Assembly: GCA_036346405.1 (NCBI GenBank)
Contig: CM070562.1
Span: forward strand, 99,102,284 to 99,166,283
From: Phyllostachys edulis
Lineage: Eukaryota > Streptophyta > Magnoliopsida > Poales > Poaceae
Length of the DNA stretch: 64,000 bases
Reading direction: 5' to 3'
A model generated the notes under the pieces. That model was not told the origin of the DNA. It saw only the letters and a program-made list of their open reading frames with translations, and ran no database searches. Both the position numbers and the translations under genes were made by a program. Within the stretch, counting starts at the first letter, position 1. Each line of letters begins with the position of its first letter. This document shows, piece after piece, positions 48,434 through 60,515 of this stretch.

Positions 48434-49497
48434 ATGAATCCTCCAGCAACATGTTTTCCGAGTTCTTGCTGTTTATGTTATCCAGCTTGGTGCCCTGTGG
48501 CGTTGTTGTTATAACTTTTGCCTGAGACAGTTTTTTATGAATAAAATTGTTGGCACTCATTTACTTCTTATCTTTTCCTGTTTCCCGAACTAATTGATTT
48601 GAATATTATCATCCTTGAATGCGTTCATTTTGAAGTAAAAAACATCTAATGTTTTCAACAAATGATGTTTCTTCGGAGGATCTGTATTAGTTAATAGTGC
48701 ACACATGTAATCTATGTACTCCCTCCAATTTTTTATACATGACTTTGACATGCGTTATGCATAACTACAGGACGTCATGTATATGCATCTGGAGGGAGTA
48801 CAAAATAAGGAAAATTGTTGCTCCAATATGACTAAACGGATACACTTTAATTTCATCTTTTTTTGGAGAAGATTTTCTGACAAGTTTGGCTTATTACAGG
48901 GATCTTTTTCGTGTGTTGATCATGGTGCCAATGTGACGTGCACGCTACACATCACCAACGTTTGAACGGAGTTACTTTGCATCGTTAGGTAATTTTAGAC
49001 CGTACTAGTTGAGACTTGAGACAGTGAGAACGTTCAGAGATGATACTATACATTCAGATTCTAGTTGTATTACTTTGATCTGGTGTACCTAATTGTGCAA
49101 TATGTAAACATTACATTCCTGTTGGAGAAATTGATGTTTAAGTTAACCTGACATTTGCATTTTTTTGTGTGTACCAAATACTATCCTGGAGCATGTGGTG
49201 CAAACAATATACAGACCCGGCTCCCATTTGCAACGTAGTTTGCAAACCAGAGTTCCCTAGGTACACGCTAGGAACCTCATGGGTTAAAATGGCGACAGAG
49301 AGTGCTCAGTTTACAAGCGCAAGTGCTCAGAATACTTGAATTAAAAAACTTGGTTCCGAAATAAAATGCTCAATCCTTTGACTAGAGAGATAACACATTC
49401 TTTTTGAACGTACAGATAAGAGCATCAAATGCTAATAGACGGCTGGATGGGTCCAGCATACAAAGCATTCCCTGTGCAACTTGAAATTTTTGCCAAG
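48434..49497. other. Spacer between snoRNA locus and FAM32A-like gene
   Basis: AT-rich DNA with no supported gene beyond a Stowaway MITE at 48719-48798. The part next to 49498 should hold the 3' untranslated region of the minus-strand gene. Confidence 0.5.
48719..48798. mobile_element. Stowaway MITE
   Basis: An 80-bp element with termini CTCCCTCCAATTTT and GCATCTGGAGGGAG, flanked by TA on both sides. The interior pairs as ATACATGAC/GTCATGTAT. It is the same length as the MITE at 21091-21170. Confidence 0.88.
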
Positions 49498-50769
49498 TTA
49501 ACCAGGCCCAACTTTTGGGATGTCGTAGTGCTCACTAAGATTTGCCAGGTATTGGTTGAAGTCCTGGATGCGGTCCCTGTGCGACTTGTTGGCTACCTTG
49601 GCCATCTTGTGCATGTCAATCTTCTGCTTCTGTTCTATGTAACGCCGCTCAGCTGGTGTGAGGTGATCATCATCGGCTTGTGGGTTCCCTTCTTCTCCCG
49701 TCTTGTCAGCTTCAGTCAATTCATCGTTAGGATCAGCTGGTAATTCAGAGCTTCCACCTGAAGAATAACCATCGAATTATATATTTATATATGAAGTATA
49801 TTCAGCATAAAGCAGTTTTAGATTCAGTTCAGTTACACAAACAGAAAAGATGTGAATACATAAAATCAAGTTGTTGGACAAATGAACCAAGACTATGGAT
49901 GACCAATAATATATGATTTGCCAACAAATATAGAGCAAGTTGTCTAAAGGTTCACAACTCAGCAGAGCAGCACAAGCACCATGCCATTGGTAAGTGACAA
50001 AGTTCCCGTTTGATGCATCCCGCTTTATCCGATTTAGCCAAATGTGCCCAAATTTGGAGATTATTTTACTAAAGGCTGATTAAAAAACCAGTAGTTTGAG
50101 AAAGATGTTATTATCTTTCATCCTATCATAACATTATAAAATGGAAATCTGAGTACCCTTAACCATACTTCACATTATTACAGACCCCTAATCCCACTTA
50201 TCAGCACAAACTTTAAATAATTTGTCCCTCTAGTAACACCATTAAGATATTTATCAATTACGATATTATCAAAGCAGTAAAAACTGCAAACTACTAAAAT
50301 CCAAAATACAGACAAGATTGACACCAAGCTTATGTAGGGAAACATAGTTGTATCTTTAGCAGGTAAATATTTCTATTGGAATCCACTGTAATTTATTCGA
50401 TAGCATGTACAGATTTAACGAACAAAAGAGCGTTTAAACAAAGGTAATCCATCAATTAAGCAACCAACAGATGGGCCTAATCAATTATTCATAGTGCAAC
50501 GACGCGATTGAACAGCGTCAGCCCTAACGCAGACGATAATGCTCATTAACACATTCAGTTGTTTTAGCAATATGAACAGATGCTTAGGTTTAGAATAGAT
50601 CGGTGCATTGATGAGCAAAACCTTCGTGAGGCTCGCCGAGCCCGATCTGAGAGGACTCCTCGCGGTGGTGTTTCTTCTTCTTCTTCTTCTTGACTCCACC
50701 TTCCTTGACATCCAGCGCTTTCCCCTTCAGCTTCAGCCTCCCAACAACAACGTTCTGGTATTCCGACAT
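49498..50769 (-). CDS. FAM32A-like: FAM32A-like protein, spliceosome-associated (two exons)
   Basis: The complement exons are 50769-50622 and 49757-49498, with an 864-bp intron (donor GTTTTG, acceptor TTCTTCAG), giving 135 aa. The N-terminus MSEYQNVVVGRLKLKGKALD is followed by a poly-lysine run, an acidic middle and the highly conserved end LTPAERRYIEQKQKIDMHKM, then RDRIQDFNQYLANLSEHYD and IPKVGPG. Human FAM32A acts at exon ligation, with its C-terminus reaching into the spliceosome active centre, so the kept C-terminus suggests a similar nuclear role. The poly-lysine run is encoded by a CTT repeat on the plus strand. No lesion is seen. The donor is not the strongest consensus, but the phase and the family alignment support it. 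Confidence 0.92.
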
Positions 50770-51440
50770 CTCGCCGCAACAACAAGACCCAAACAAATTC
50801 AACTCATATTGAACTGCAGCCGATTGTAGGCAGGGGCGGATCAAAGTGAAACTGGACGGAGAATCCCACAAAGATTCGGATATGATTGCTAGCAGCAAAG
50901 ACGAGAACAAACCGGACGAGAGCGAAATCAACAGAGGCAAGTTATGGCTTTACCTTACCTAACAAAAGAAATCAGTCCGGGTGGATCTCCACTCCACGCC
51001 GATCCGGCAGAGGGGAGGCGGACGACGAGGAGGAGTTCGAGGCGGCGTGGTTCGGTGGAAAGAGGCCGCTCGGCGGCGCCGGCGAAGATCGAGTGATCGG
51101 CTTCCGATTTGGGGGAGGGGATCGGTATGTTTGGCACGGCTGCAGGCAGTCGGCTGGACTGCAGATAGGGGTGAAACTCGTAGTTGTTATACTGAGAGCC
51201 AGATTGAAATCTCATTTCATTCAAATTTATCTCATTTCAATGTTTAACCAAATGACGAGTCTAATTAGAGTAATTTTGAATCAAGACAACGAGTCCCACT
51301 AACGAGTTTTTTTTCCCACCTCTAGCTGCAGGGCTCAACGGTTGAGCTAAAGAGGTTTGGTGTTTGACTGTCTGACTTTTAGGTAGGCTGACTGCAGCTT
51401 CTGAGATGAAAAATGTCTGAAATGCTCCTGAGGCAAGTAA
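50770..51440 (-). other. 5' region of the FAM32A-like gene
   Basis: GC-rich between about 50980 and 51130, consistent with a leader exon and promoter. A splice-like TTACCTTACCTAAC (50949-50962, plus strand) could mark the donor of a 5' untranslated intron. The open frames here are small and unrecognised. Confidence 0.4.
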
Positions 51441-51765
51441 TAGCTTGTTTGATGTCGTTTAACGACAATTAACGCAATAGATGGCAACTAACGACAATTG
51501 ACGATAATTAACTATAAACTAATGCAATTGATGACAAATACTACAATTGACATCAAACTAACGCAATTGACAACAATTAATGCTCCAATTACCACAATTA
51601 ATGACATCTACCACAATTGACTATAATTAACGATGACTATTGTAATTAACGATGATTAACGTAATTAACGACAACTATCGTAATTAACGCAATTGATAGC
51701 ATTTAACGACAATTAACGCAATAGACGAAAATTAACGACGATTAGCGTAATTACCTACAATTATT
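51440..51765. repeat. Degenerate AT-rich tandem array (AATTAACGAC-like)
   Basis: About 30 imperfect units around AATTAACGAC, AATTGACGAC and ACGCAATTGA in varying phase over some 320 bp. The array has no coding potential and lies between the FAM32A 5' flank and the amidase pseudogene. Confidence 0.85.
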
Positions 51766-51943
51766 ACATACATAAATACAATAAATAATTCTTACAAACC
51801 CAATAATAGTACTAGTATCATAAAAAAAGTTTCAAGAAACCAGTGATGCAGTAATATATTGCTTTGATCTCTTTTTTTTCTGTCTGGCATATCGTTACAT
51901 GACGAGCATTTTATTATGAAACGTGAAAGTACAACAAAACTAC

Positions 51944-53129
51944 CAAGTTAGCGTCGGCATGGCCTTGCATGACACGCTTCTAGTGTTCACGAGAATCCAT
52001 GTTATTATCCTGGGGTTCAGGTCCAATTACAGTGGGATAGAACAATATTTCATTACAAGTACCATAGTCGTCGGCAGAGACTCGGGAACCATCGATCCCA
52101 AAGAAATTCCTACCAGGTCATGGATGAAGAGGTCATTAACAACCAAAAATAATGAGGTAATGTCATTAGCAGAGCTATCATGCCAAAACTAACAAAACTG
52201 GTAGTACTGCATAGCATAAATAAGTAATTTACCAACACTAATTGTGTCAATAACAGGAATTACACCAAGTTAATTTTTACTGATAACAACAAGGACAGTC
52301 ACAGTTACAACTTACAATTCATACATCTAGGGTAAACTAAATTGCGATCTGATACAAATATAGAGCCATGTTTACCTTAAATCCAGTGTCGCTTGGGTGT
52401 TCAATGATAATTTCTCTTGATATCCTGACAAACACAAGTAGCTTCTTTAAATCATATGATCTAAACTATAGAGGATCAAGCAAATGCTATTAGGCTATTA
52501 GCAAGTAATACCTGGTCCATTTTGAATGTGTGATTTGCGGTATAGGCCAAGATCTGTGTCGTTAGCATCAATAATGGCCACTGAATTGTAATGAGTATTG
52601 TTTGCTTCTTCCAAAAAAAAAAAACTAACATGTATTACAACATCCAACTCCTTTGCAAGTTGTTGCATCCTATGGGCCATGACAAACAAAGTGCATGCCC
52701 AAATATTACAAAATCAGAATATAAAAACATTACTAGTTGACTGTAAAGTTCTGACATGTTTTAGGCACAAGCAGGAAAATCTACCTAATTATAGTCGTTT
52801 ATAAGTCTTAGCACGACGAAAGAAATCCATCCTTTGAGCTTGACAGAAATAGTTCCCCTCAAATAATTCCTATGACATTTTACACATAAATGCATTAAGC
52901 AGAATTAAAACCTAGCCATTTCCTTCTTATTTGTTTTGAACCAAAAGGTTCAACAAAATAAGATGTGATTTAATTAAAATTAAAAAACAATATTTAATCC
53001 ATCCGGACACATTTGTTTGCTCTGCTTTGAGTTTTGAAAGAAATATTGCAAGTTGAAGTTTGGTGACTCATCACCAAATTTACCTGAACGAGGATAATGT
53101 TTGCGCCTTTCTTATGAGCTTCTCTAATC
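51944..53129 (-). pseudogene. CPA: N-carbamoylputrescine amidase gene fragment, decayed
   Basis: Complement pieces in gene order are about 53129-53084 (REAHKKGANIILVQ), 52869-52797 (ELFEGNYFCQAQRMDFFRRA), 52671-52512 (RMQQLAKELDVVIHVSFF, then SVAIIDANDTDLGLYRKSH), 52424-52377 (YQEK, then after a frameshift HPSDTGFK) and about 52130-51944 (EILFYPTVIGPEPQDNN, MDSREH-stop-KRVMQGHA). This is the nitrilase-superfamily enzyme of polyamine synthesis (N-carbamoylputrescine to putrescine). Both ends are missing. The GICWDQWFPE catalytic-cysteine block is degraded (serine in place of cysteine, plus a frameshift), and a tryptophan codon has become a stop. Kept introns show it came from a genomic copy, not from mRNA. 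Confidence 0.88.
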
Positions 53130-53830
53130 AACATGAAATACAAATGATCAGCTGCTAAGCTTGTCTATGTTCTAAGAAATGAAAAACAAAGAGAGTTAGC
53201 TTACACTGCATAGTGTCCTTGTCATGATGAGTGAAGTCCTTGTCATCATGAGTAAAATATAATCGAAGACAACTGAAGTCTTGATTTCCTAGCACTAGTC
53301 AGAAGGTACTTCTAAATCCTGCTAGGTAATCTTGAAAAACAATGTAATATTGACAAAGAGAATCCTTAAAAAGGTGAATCACTACCGATAAACTCTGGTT
53401 CTAGATGCTTCTTTTTCATACAAACATGCTAGCATGCTACTATGCAAATAACCATCGTGACGAGAAAAAGAAAGTGATCCTGACACTAAGGGAGGATACT
53501 AGATCAAAACCATTGATAAATAGCAACAGAAATCCTACAAACTCAATTGTTATGTATTAGAAATCATTTATCATCTACACCTGAAGCAGGTATCATAAAT
53601 TGCTAGAGTTATCTCAGAAAAAGGGTTTGTTGAATCACCAGAAGTAAATCTAAACCTTTATCAGCATCATGCACCACATCCTCCTCTTTAGTGTTAGATT
53701 CTTCCTCAGCATCCACATCCTATTCAATAGTGCTAGGATGCTGGACAGGGATTAGGTAAAAGAAGAAAAACATAGACTTCAACATTATTTCAGAAAAAAG
53801 AGAGTTAAGGTTGTACACTAGTGACCTATT
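53130..53830. other. AT-rich spacer, nothing recognised
   Basis: No open frame of note and no transposon ends that I can define. It could include further introns of the amidase fragment, but no exon is visible. Confidence 0.4.
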
Positions 53831-54660
53831 CAGAATATGTTGTACCTTGGGTTGGAGGAAGGAGGCATGGGCGGGCTGCTCGGTGGAGGTGGCCGGATGC
53901 GCGGGCGAGCAACCAGGCGCGGCATGGAGGGCAGATCTGGTTGGGCGGAGTTGGCCGAAGGCGCGGGTAGGCACTCGGGGTGGGCCCGATTAGAGGAGGG
54001 AGGCGATAGCGCGGGTGCCAGATCTAGCCAGGGAGAGAGTAGGAGGGAGAAGGGTGGCGGCAGATCTGGTCGGGGCCGAGGGAGGAGGAGGGAGGCGACG
54101 GCGCGGGTGGGCGGAGGCACCGAGGAAGGAGGAGGCCGGCAGCGCAGGAGGAGGGTGCCGGTGCGGGAGGACGAGGGAGGAGGAGGGCGGCGTCGCCAGA
54201 GGGTGGAGGAGCGGGCGGGGCGGCAAAGGAGGGCAAAGAAGCGGGCGGGCGGCGGTTGGGAGTAAGTGGACTGAGGAGCGGGCGTCGCCCGCGATGATAA
54301 GGAGGGAGGCATGGGAAGGAGGGGGGCGGGTAGGCGACGCTCGGGAGGAACGGGCGGGGCTGTGCGAGTGTGGAGGGGGGTGCAGGGTGCTGAAGGGGTT
54401 GGGGGTTTTGTTGAATGGCAAAAGCCGATAAATACCACCCAACTTCGGGGCCAAATTCGGAAGGGGTGGTGGGAAGCGCCTACTGGCGGCTTCGATTTTC
54501 ACTGTTTCACGATAACGTGGCTTCGGCTCCGAGAAAGCCGCAGAAAAACCCCGTTTAGGGCGACTTTCACTTTTTTCGTGAAAAGGCAGAGTCAAGTCAG
54601 TCCCAAACACCCTCTTAATCATTTAACAGTGCAAGCCTGTGAGGCGATTAGGGGGAGGGC
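53830..54660. other. GC-rich low-complexity block
   Basis: A G-rich plus strand (53.86-54.40 kb) gives overlapping glycine/arginine-rich and proline/serine-rich open frames in several phases on both strands, none with a recognisable domain. It could be a captured 5' gene end or transposon leader. I do not call a gene. Confidence 0.45.
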
Positions 54661-54927
54661 AATGTGATAAATGGACAATCCGTAATTCTTATTTAGGCTT
54701 AAGATGGGGTTGCCCGGCACGGCCCGTGCCACCCTAGGCACGATTAAGCCTGGTAAGGCTCAGGTACTATTCATGTCGTGCTGGCTTGTGGGCCGGGATG
54801 GCGACCTAGGCACAACACGTCGGCCTTTCGGGTTGTGCCAGACCGGCCTGGGCATGTTTAGCCTGACGGGCTGTGGTGACCCGTTTAGCCTATCTCAACC
54901 CGATTTTAAAAAAAAACTCAAGAAAAT

Positions 54928-54940
54928 CTAATACACACAC

Positions 54941-54998
<58 letters not shown>

Positions 54999-55013
54999 GT
55001 GTGTGTGTGTATA
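54928..55013. repeat. Palindromic compound microsatellite (AC)n(AT)n(GT)n
   Basis: A run ATACACACACACAAA, about 20 AT units, then TTTGTGTGTGTGTGTGTAT. The two ends are reverse complements, so the whole 85 bp can fold as one hairpin. Confidence 0.93.
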
Positions 55014-55202
55014 ATTCAAAAATAAGGATTAGAATTGTAAAAAGAGAGTTATATACCCATAAAAAAGACAAATATATTCGAAATGTAATAAACTGTTTTA
55101 TTAATGTTTACATGGCTACATCGTTAAAACCTTTGCAAAGTAAAAACTCAATTTGAGAAAACCTTGGCAAAGGAAAATGAGTACAGTCTATAACTTTGCA
55201 TA

Positions 55203-55440
55203 CACTACACCATGGCATAGTATTAAGGGCAATTAGCTGCTGGGGAAAAAGTGGATTAGTGGCAAAACATCTGCCGGCAATATCCACAAGATTAAGGGTC
55301 CTATTATCTGCCGGCAATAATTGTTTTCTAGAACAATTTATTTGCCGGTAATGTTTTAACATTAGCTACAATATAACTGCCCTAGAAAATATCAACTAAG
55401 TCATCTTATCTGCCGGGAATACTAGCCATCCCTTTAGGCG
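55203..55440. repeat. CACTA-2 left subterminal array
   Basis: Copies of CTGCCGGCAAT, TTTGCCGGTAAT and CTGCTGGGGAAAA follow the terminus. The same set occurs inverted at the right end. Confidence 0.85.
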
Positions 55441-56045
55441 CGTAGCTGAAAAATAAAACGAGTGAGGCACGAATTATTTCCCCTCTCGACCGCCCCAATT
55501 CCCCTCCCGACCGCCCGCGCCCTAATTCCTCCTAGTGTTTCCCCTCCTCCCAGCGTCGCGTTTCCTCGGTCGCACCACCCAGCGTCGCCCTCCTCTGGCT
55601 GCCTCACCTCCTAGCACCGCCTCACCACCCAGCACTGCCCCACCTCCCTTGCCGCCCCTTCCTCCCAGCTCCGTCCCACCTCCCTGGCCGCCCCACCACC
55701 CAACGCCGCCCCACCTCCCTCCCAGGGTTCAAGAAGTCGGGCTGAGGCGGCGACTAGGCGGCGTTCAGCGGAGGGAAGCCGCCGCAACTTCGTCCAAGGC
55801 GGCGGGCTAGGCGGGAGGGCCGCCTAGGTTTCGGGCTCCCGCGTCGCGCTCTCCCACTGCCGAATCGAACTCGCCCCCGGCTCCCGCCACTGAATCAAGC
55901 TCCCCCGCTGTCGAATCGACCTCGCCATCTCCGAATCGTGGTCGTCCCGCCATCTCCACCGCTGACTTGACCTCGCCGCCTCCAAATCGCGGTAGTCCCG
56001 CCATCTACGCCGTCGAATAGAGGTACGCCTGCGCCGCTGCCCTCC
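55441..56045 (+). other. GC-rich cargo of CACTA-2, unidentified
   Basis: C-rich DNA with proline-rich open frames (for example 55535-55810) and a set of imperfect TCGAATCG(A)CCTCGCC repeats (55860-56010). It resembles a captured first exon/promoter and continues past the solo LTR at 58770-59000. No family is recognised. Confidence 0.4.
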
Positions 56046-58764
56046 TGAAGAATCTAGACCCGCCATTATGTGTTAATGGAGTTTTGGTTATTAATGACAA
56101 ATCTATTTTTGAGACTAACACTCTTATTGATATATCTATTGTTTAGTCTCAGCTTGGATATAAAAGAAAAAATCTAAACAGGTATGCATTCATTTTGATA
56201 AATCTAATTGTGAGACTAACATGTTTATTGATATACCTATTGCTTAGTCTCAAATTGGTTATAAAGGTGAAAATCAAAGAGGTATGCATTCTATATTATA
56301 TTTCTATATATTATTGCATTCCTTGGATCCAAAATATAGGATGAATTCCACCAAAAGTCTAACTTGAATATGTGCATATGTTCTTATTACACATTTGTGT
56401 ATGCACACATTTAGGGGGAGTTCACACTATGTTTTGTGTTTTCATTAGTATTGATCCATATTCTCGTTTCCACATATATTAAGGATCTTTACTTTGAAAC
56501 ATATCCTTGAGTATATATAACTTGTGTAGTTAATATATTCATATGAATATATGAGACTTGTGTAGCTCATACATGCTCATATATCCTTTGAGTATATACA
56601 ACTTGTGTAGTTCATATATACTCATACCAATCTACATTCAATTATTTGTAATTGAAGTGGTTGTCATCAATTACCGAAGAGGGAAAGATTGTGGTATCTT
56701 GTCCCACCATTATGAGTTAATGGTATGTTGTGGTAATTAATGACAATCACATTGTGGAACTAACTTTTTTTCATGAGTTGGATGAATAGGTTGTGTTCCA
56801 TGAGGATGGAGACTTTAGATGATATCATGAGTTGATTGTCATCAAGTCAAGACTCGGGATGAAGTAAATCATCATGTGTTGATGATGTTCAAGTCAGGAT
56901 ACCAAAGTGAAGAAAAACATCATGTGTTGATGATATTGAAGAGCTTGGAGTAAAGGATGCATCATGTGTTGATGTGTATCAAGTTCAAGAAGAGGAGATG
57001 ATCATGAGTTGATCATCAAGTCAAAAGAAGACCCATCATGTGTTGATGGAAGTCAAGTGAAGGATGCATCATGAGTTGATGCATATCAAGTCAATGACCT
57101 AGACTTGAAGCAAAGATGTGCATCATCAAGCTTCAAGTGGTTGCGCAAGGCAAAGGTATGACTAGCTAGGGCTAAGGATGTGTTTCTAGTCTTTTACCGG
57201 TCTCGGTGTTTGGTTGGGAGACCGGGTTGCTAGTATAGGTTGCCGTACTATTAAGAGGGGTCCTGTCTAGTAGCTTGAGTCTCATCATGTGTTGATAGCT
57301 CAATCTCACTTGCTCTAGCTCTCCGAGGTATGATGCTATTATTTGCAAATGTGTTTTGCAAATAGTCAAGGCTCATGCATTTAATCCCTGTAGCATGTGA
57401 CTATACTTTGCTAATGTGTTTTGCAAATAGTTGAAGTCCATGTACCTACTCCTTGTGGCATGATCTAAGTTTGCAAATGTGTTTTGCAGATTGTTGGGAT
57501 TCATGTGTTTTCCTTTGGCATGGTCTAAGATTGCTTGTTGCTAATACTTTGGACTTAGACCATGGTAGTGGCTCTTTAGAGTTGTGCTTTTTGATTTAAT
57601 AAAATGTGTTTGAGATCAAATCAAATAGGTGGGTTGTATAGCCCTCTGAATAAGCTTTCCATAGAGTCCAAAATCACTCAATTCCGACATCGAAGTCAAA
57701 AGTTATGACCGTTTTTTCGAGTGTCGTTTGTGCTGAAATCCAGGGCCGGACTGACCGCCCACATGCCTGCGGTCTGACCGCCCTTATAAGGCCGGTCAAC
57801 ATTTTTCAGAGGGCATATTTTTCGGTTTTCTTGCACCCGGAAGGCCCGGACTGACCGGGGGTTCGGTCAGACCGGACCCTGTGAGGGCGGACTGACCAGG
57901 AAATTACATGTAACGGCTATTTTTATAGCCGTTGTAATCAGAGGCCGGCCGACCGCCCTATGCTGCTGGCCCCGACCGGGTTTTCCCGATTTTCAGCAGA
58001 TTCTCCTCCAACGGCTAGTTTTTTGTGTGTGGGCTATAAATACTCACCTTGGCCGGTTGGAGGGCAACTTTTGACATCCCATTTCACTCACTTGAGCTAG
58101 TGTGAGCTTCTCCTCTCCATTGTGCATGTGTTGCACCTTGTGAGCAAGGAGAGAGGTCTCTAGTTGCATGTGTTGCATCTAGAGGTGGATTTCGTATCCA
58201 CTTGAGCTTGTGCATTCGTTGCACGTGGTGAGAGTCAAGCAAGGGGCTTGGCTTATTACACTTGGTGTTTGCTGACACCTAGACGGCGTGGAGGCGTCGT
58301 GGACCGGTGATCTTCTCAAGAAGCTTGTGAGAAGGCCCAGCGTGTTGAGGTTGGAGCTCACCTACCCAGAGCGGGAAAGAGCTACCACTAGTGGAATCGA
58401 GGTGTTTGGCTTAATTCGTGGAGCTGGTCCAATTAGTTTGGGCTTACCTCAACGTGGATTAGGGAGACCAAGCAAGTCTCCAGAACACCACAAGAAACGT
58501 CATTGTGTCATTGTGGTTTGCTCTCTAGTGATTTAGTTTGTGCAATTTACATTCCTATAATTAAATTAATTACATGTCTTTGTATGATTGCTATCTTTAT
58601 CAATAGACTTATATTGTTGGTGCACTTAGTAAAGACTAGTTGATTTAGGCTTTAATTGTGCAAAACCGATTTGATTTACAATTCCGCATTAAAACTCGGT
58701 TTTAGCCAAAAGATTTTAAAACCGCCTATTCACCCCCCCTCTAGTCGGCCTCCTCGATCTTACA
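56046..58764 (+). mobile_element. Solo SIRE-like LTR, opposite orientation to 33659-45646
   Basis: It begins TGAAGAATCTAGACCCGCC, ends CCTCGATCTTACA and is flanked by CCTCC on both sides (56041-56045 and 58765-58769). It is the same family as the LTRs at 33.7-36.8 and 42.6-45.6 kb but on the plus strand, 2719 bp long, with fewer copies of the palindromic 15-mer. No internal region remains, so it is an LTR-LTR recombination product. Confidence 0.93.
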
Positions 58765-60515
58765 CCTCCCCTCTCCCCCTCTCTTCTCCTACACCGTCGT
58801 CTTCCCCTCTTCCCTGTCTTCTCCCGCGCCTCCGCCTTCCCCTCTCTTCTCCCGCGCTCCCCTCTCTGCTCCAGCCTCTCTTCTCCCCTTTGTGCTCTTT
58901 GTGTGCGCTCTGCTCCGCTTTCCCCTCTCTTCTCCCGCGCTCACTCGGTTGCTGATCTGCTATGAGCTTGGACGGCCATCTCGGCCTCCCGTGATGATGC
59001 GCCTTGCTGTGGCCGTGAGATGCTGCCACTGCTTTCCTCCTAAAGCTCTTTGCATGCAGCTTAGACATTCCTTCCTTGTTGATGCTACTTGGTTGCTGGC
59101 TAGATGCAAGTGCTCGGTACTAAACTAACTAATTAAGGATGCTGTGGCTTAATTGTGGTGATATGATCTTGCAAAATTATTTTGTGTCAATTGCAAGCTA
59201 AGGTACTACAAGTGTGCACTGATGGTCCTATGTATAAGTGCCTATTAGTGATTAATTAATTTAGTGACCATGCATACATTAGTTCTAATATATTGTTGAT
59301 GGTGTGGTACGGTGGTGATGGGGCAGAAGAATTTTGATGAGAGGATGTATGGGTGTCTAGGAAATTTTTAGGCTTGAAGGTACAAGGATCCATGTGCAGT
59401 AATCATCACTAAGGGCCCTTAATTCCTTTGTAATTAACATATCCTTTACCTTTTCTTAGAAAATAGAAAGTTTTATTTTGAGGTTTGTAATTATTAACTA
59501 GATCAATTTTGATCTGTAAAATTCGTAGAATGATCGTCACCAAGTTCATCTTTTTTTTTGTTCTTTCTTTAGAATTGGAAAACTTGTTATTAGCACAACT
59601 TAGGCTTATTCGACGTGAAAGACCACCCAATAAGAAGCTTATGGGAATCAAACTTTTATATATTTAGCCAGAAAACATAGGCACCATAAAAAGTTGGACT
59701 AACCAGGGGCTAGCAACATCCGAGTTTTTGAGTTTCGATTTTTGACAGAACGTGTATATATTATGCAAAACAACAACTTTCTATTGTTCACTTGATTGTG
59801 GCAGTGCTTAGTTTTAGCTAGGTAATAATCCATGAGCTAGCTATATATATATATATGCCTATATATCATAGGATGAATTAATTATGTGTGTAGGCTTGTA
59901 AGTGGATAACCAAGTGTCTTGGTGAAAGATGAAATTAAATTTCTTAATTAGGAAGAAGACTGATGAGAGTAATTCGTTAGTCTCTTGATTTGTTAATTAA
60001 GTAGGTGGTCACTACTAACTGCATCGATGATATCCATTACTCTTGTTGGGATCTTTAGAAACAGCTGACATGTACATCAAGTAATTAAACAAACATGTAG
60101 TTAAAAATCCTACTAGTGATGTTAATTTAGTTAAAGCTTGCGCAACTTGCGCTTGGACGTAGCGAGGTGACTTTAGTTCTGTATTATCCTTTGAATTTAC
60201 ACAATTGCATTGCTTCCTTTATGAATAGTGCTATTACTTTGCAATATAGAATAAATTTGCTAATGGAAATATCTTTTTTCAGCAGGGTGAAAAACGCCAA
60301 GCGTGGGAGGAATGCTCACTTACAAGAGAATGAAGGTAAATATAATAGTTAGCTTCATACTTGAAATGTTCAAATTAATACTTTGTGCTTATTCGCTGCT
60401 ATTTATTTGTAATGTAGATAATGGTTCAAAAGATTCAAGTATAATTGCATAACCTTATTGCATTGCTTTTACTTGTTACATTATTCTTTACGTTAGTATT
60501 TTTTATTGATTTCAG
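58765..60515 (+). other. CACTA-2 interior between solo LTR and NAPRT exons
   Basis: A C-rich stretch (58770-58940) is followed by AT-rich DNA. A possible small exon lies at 60284-60334, between TTTTTTCAG and GTAAAT, and could encode RVKNAKRGRNAHLQENE in part. I do not recognise it. Nothing else is supported. Confidence 0.35.

Noticed and set aside
49429..49743. A 104-codon plus-strand open frame
   Set aside because: It is antisense to exon 2 of the FAM32A-like gene, whose conserved C-terminus is clear on the minus strand.
53837..54622. Glycine/arginine-rich and proline-rich open frames of 138-210 codons
   Set aside because: They occur in all phases of a G-rich block on both strands, with no domain and no splice context.
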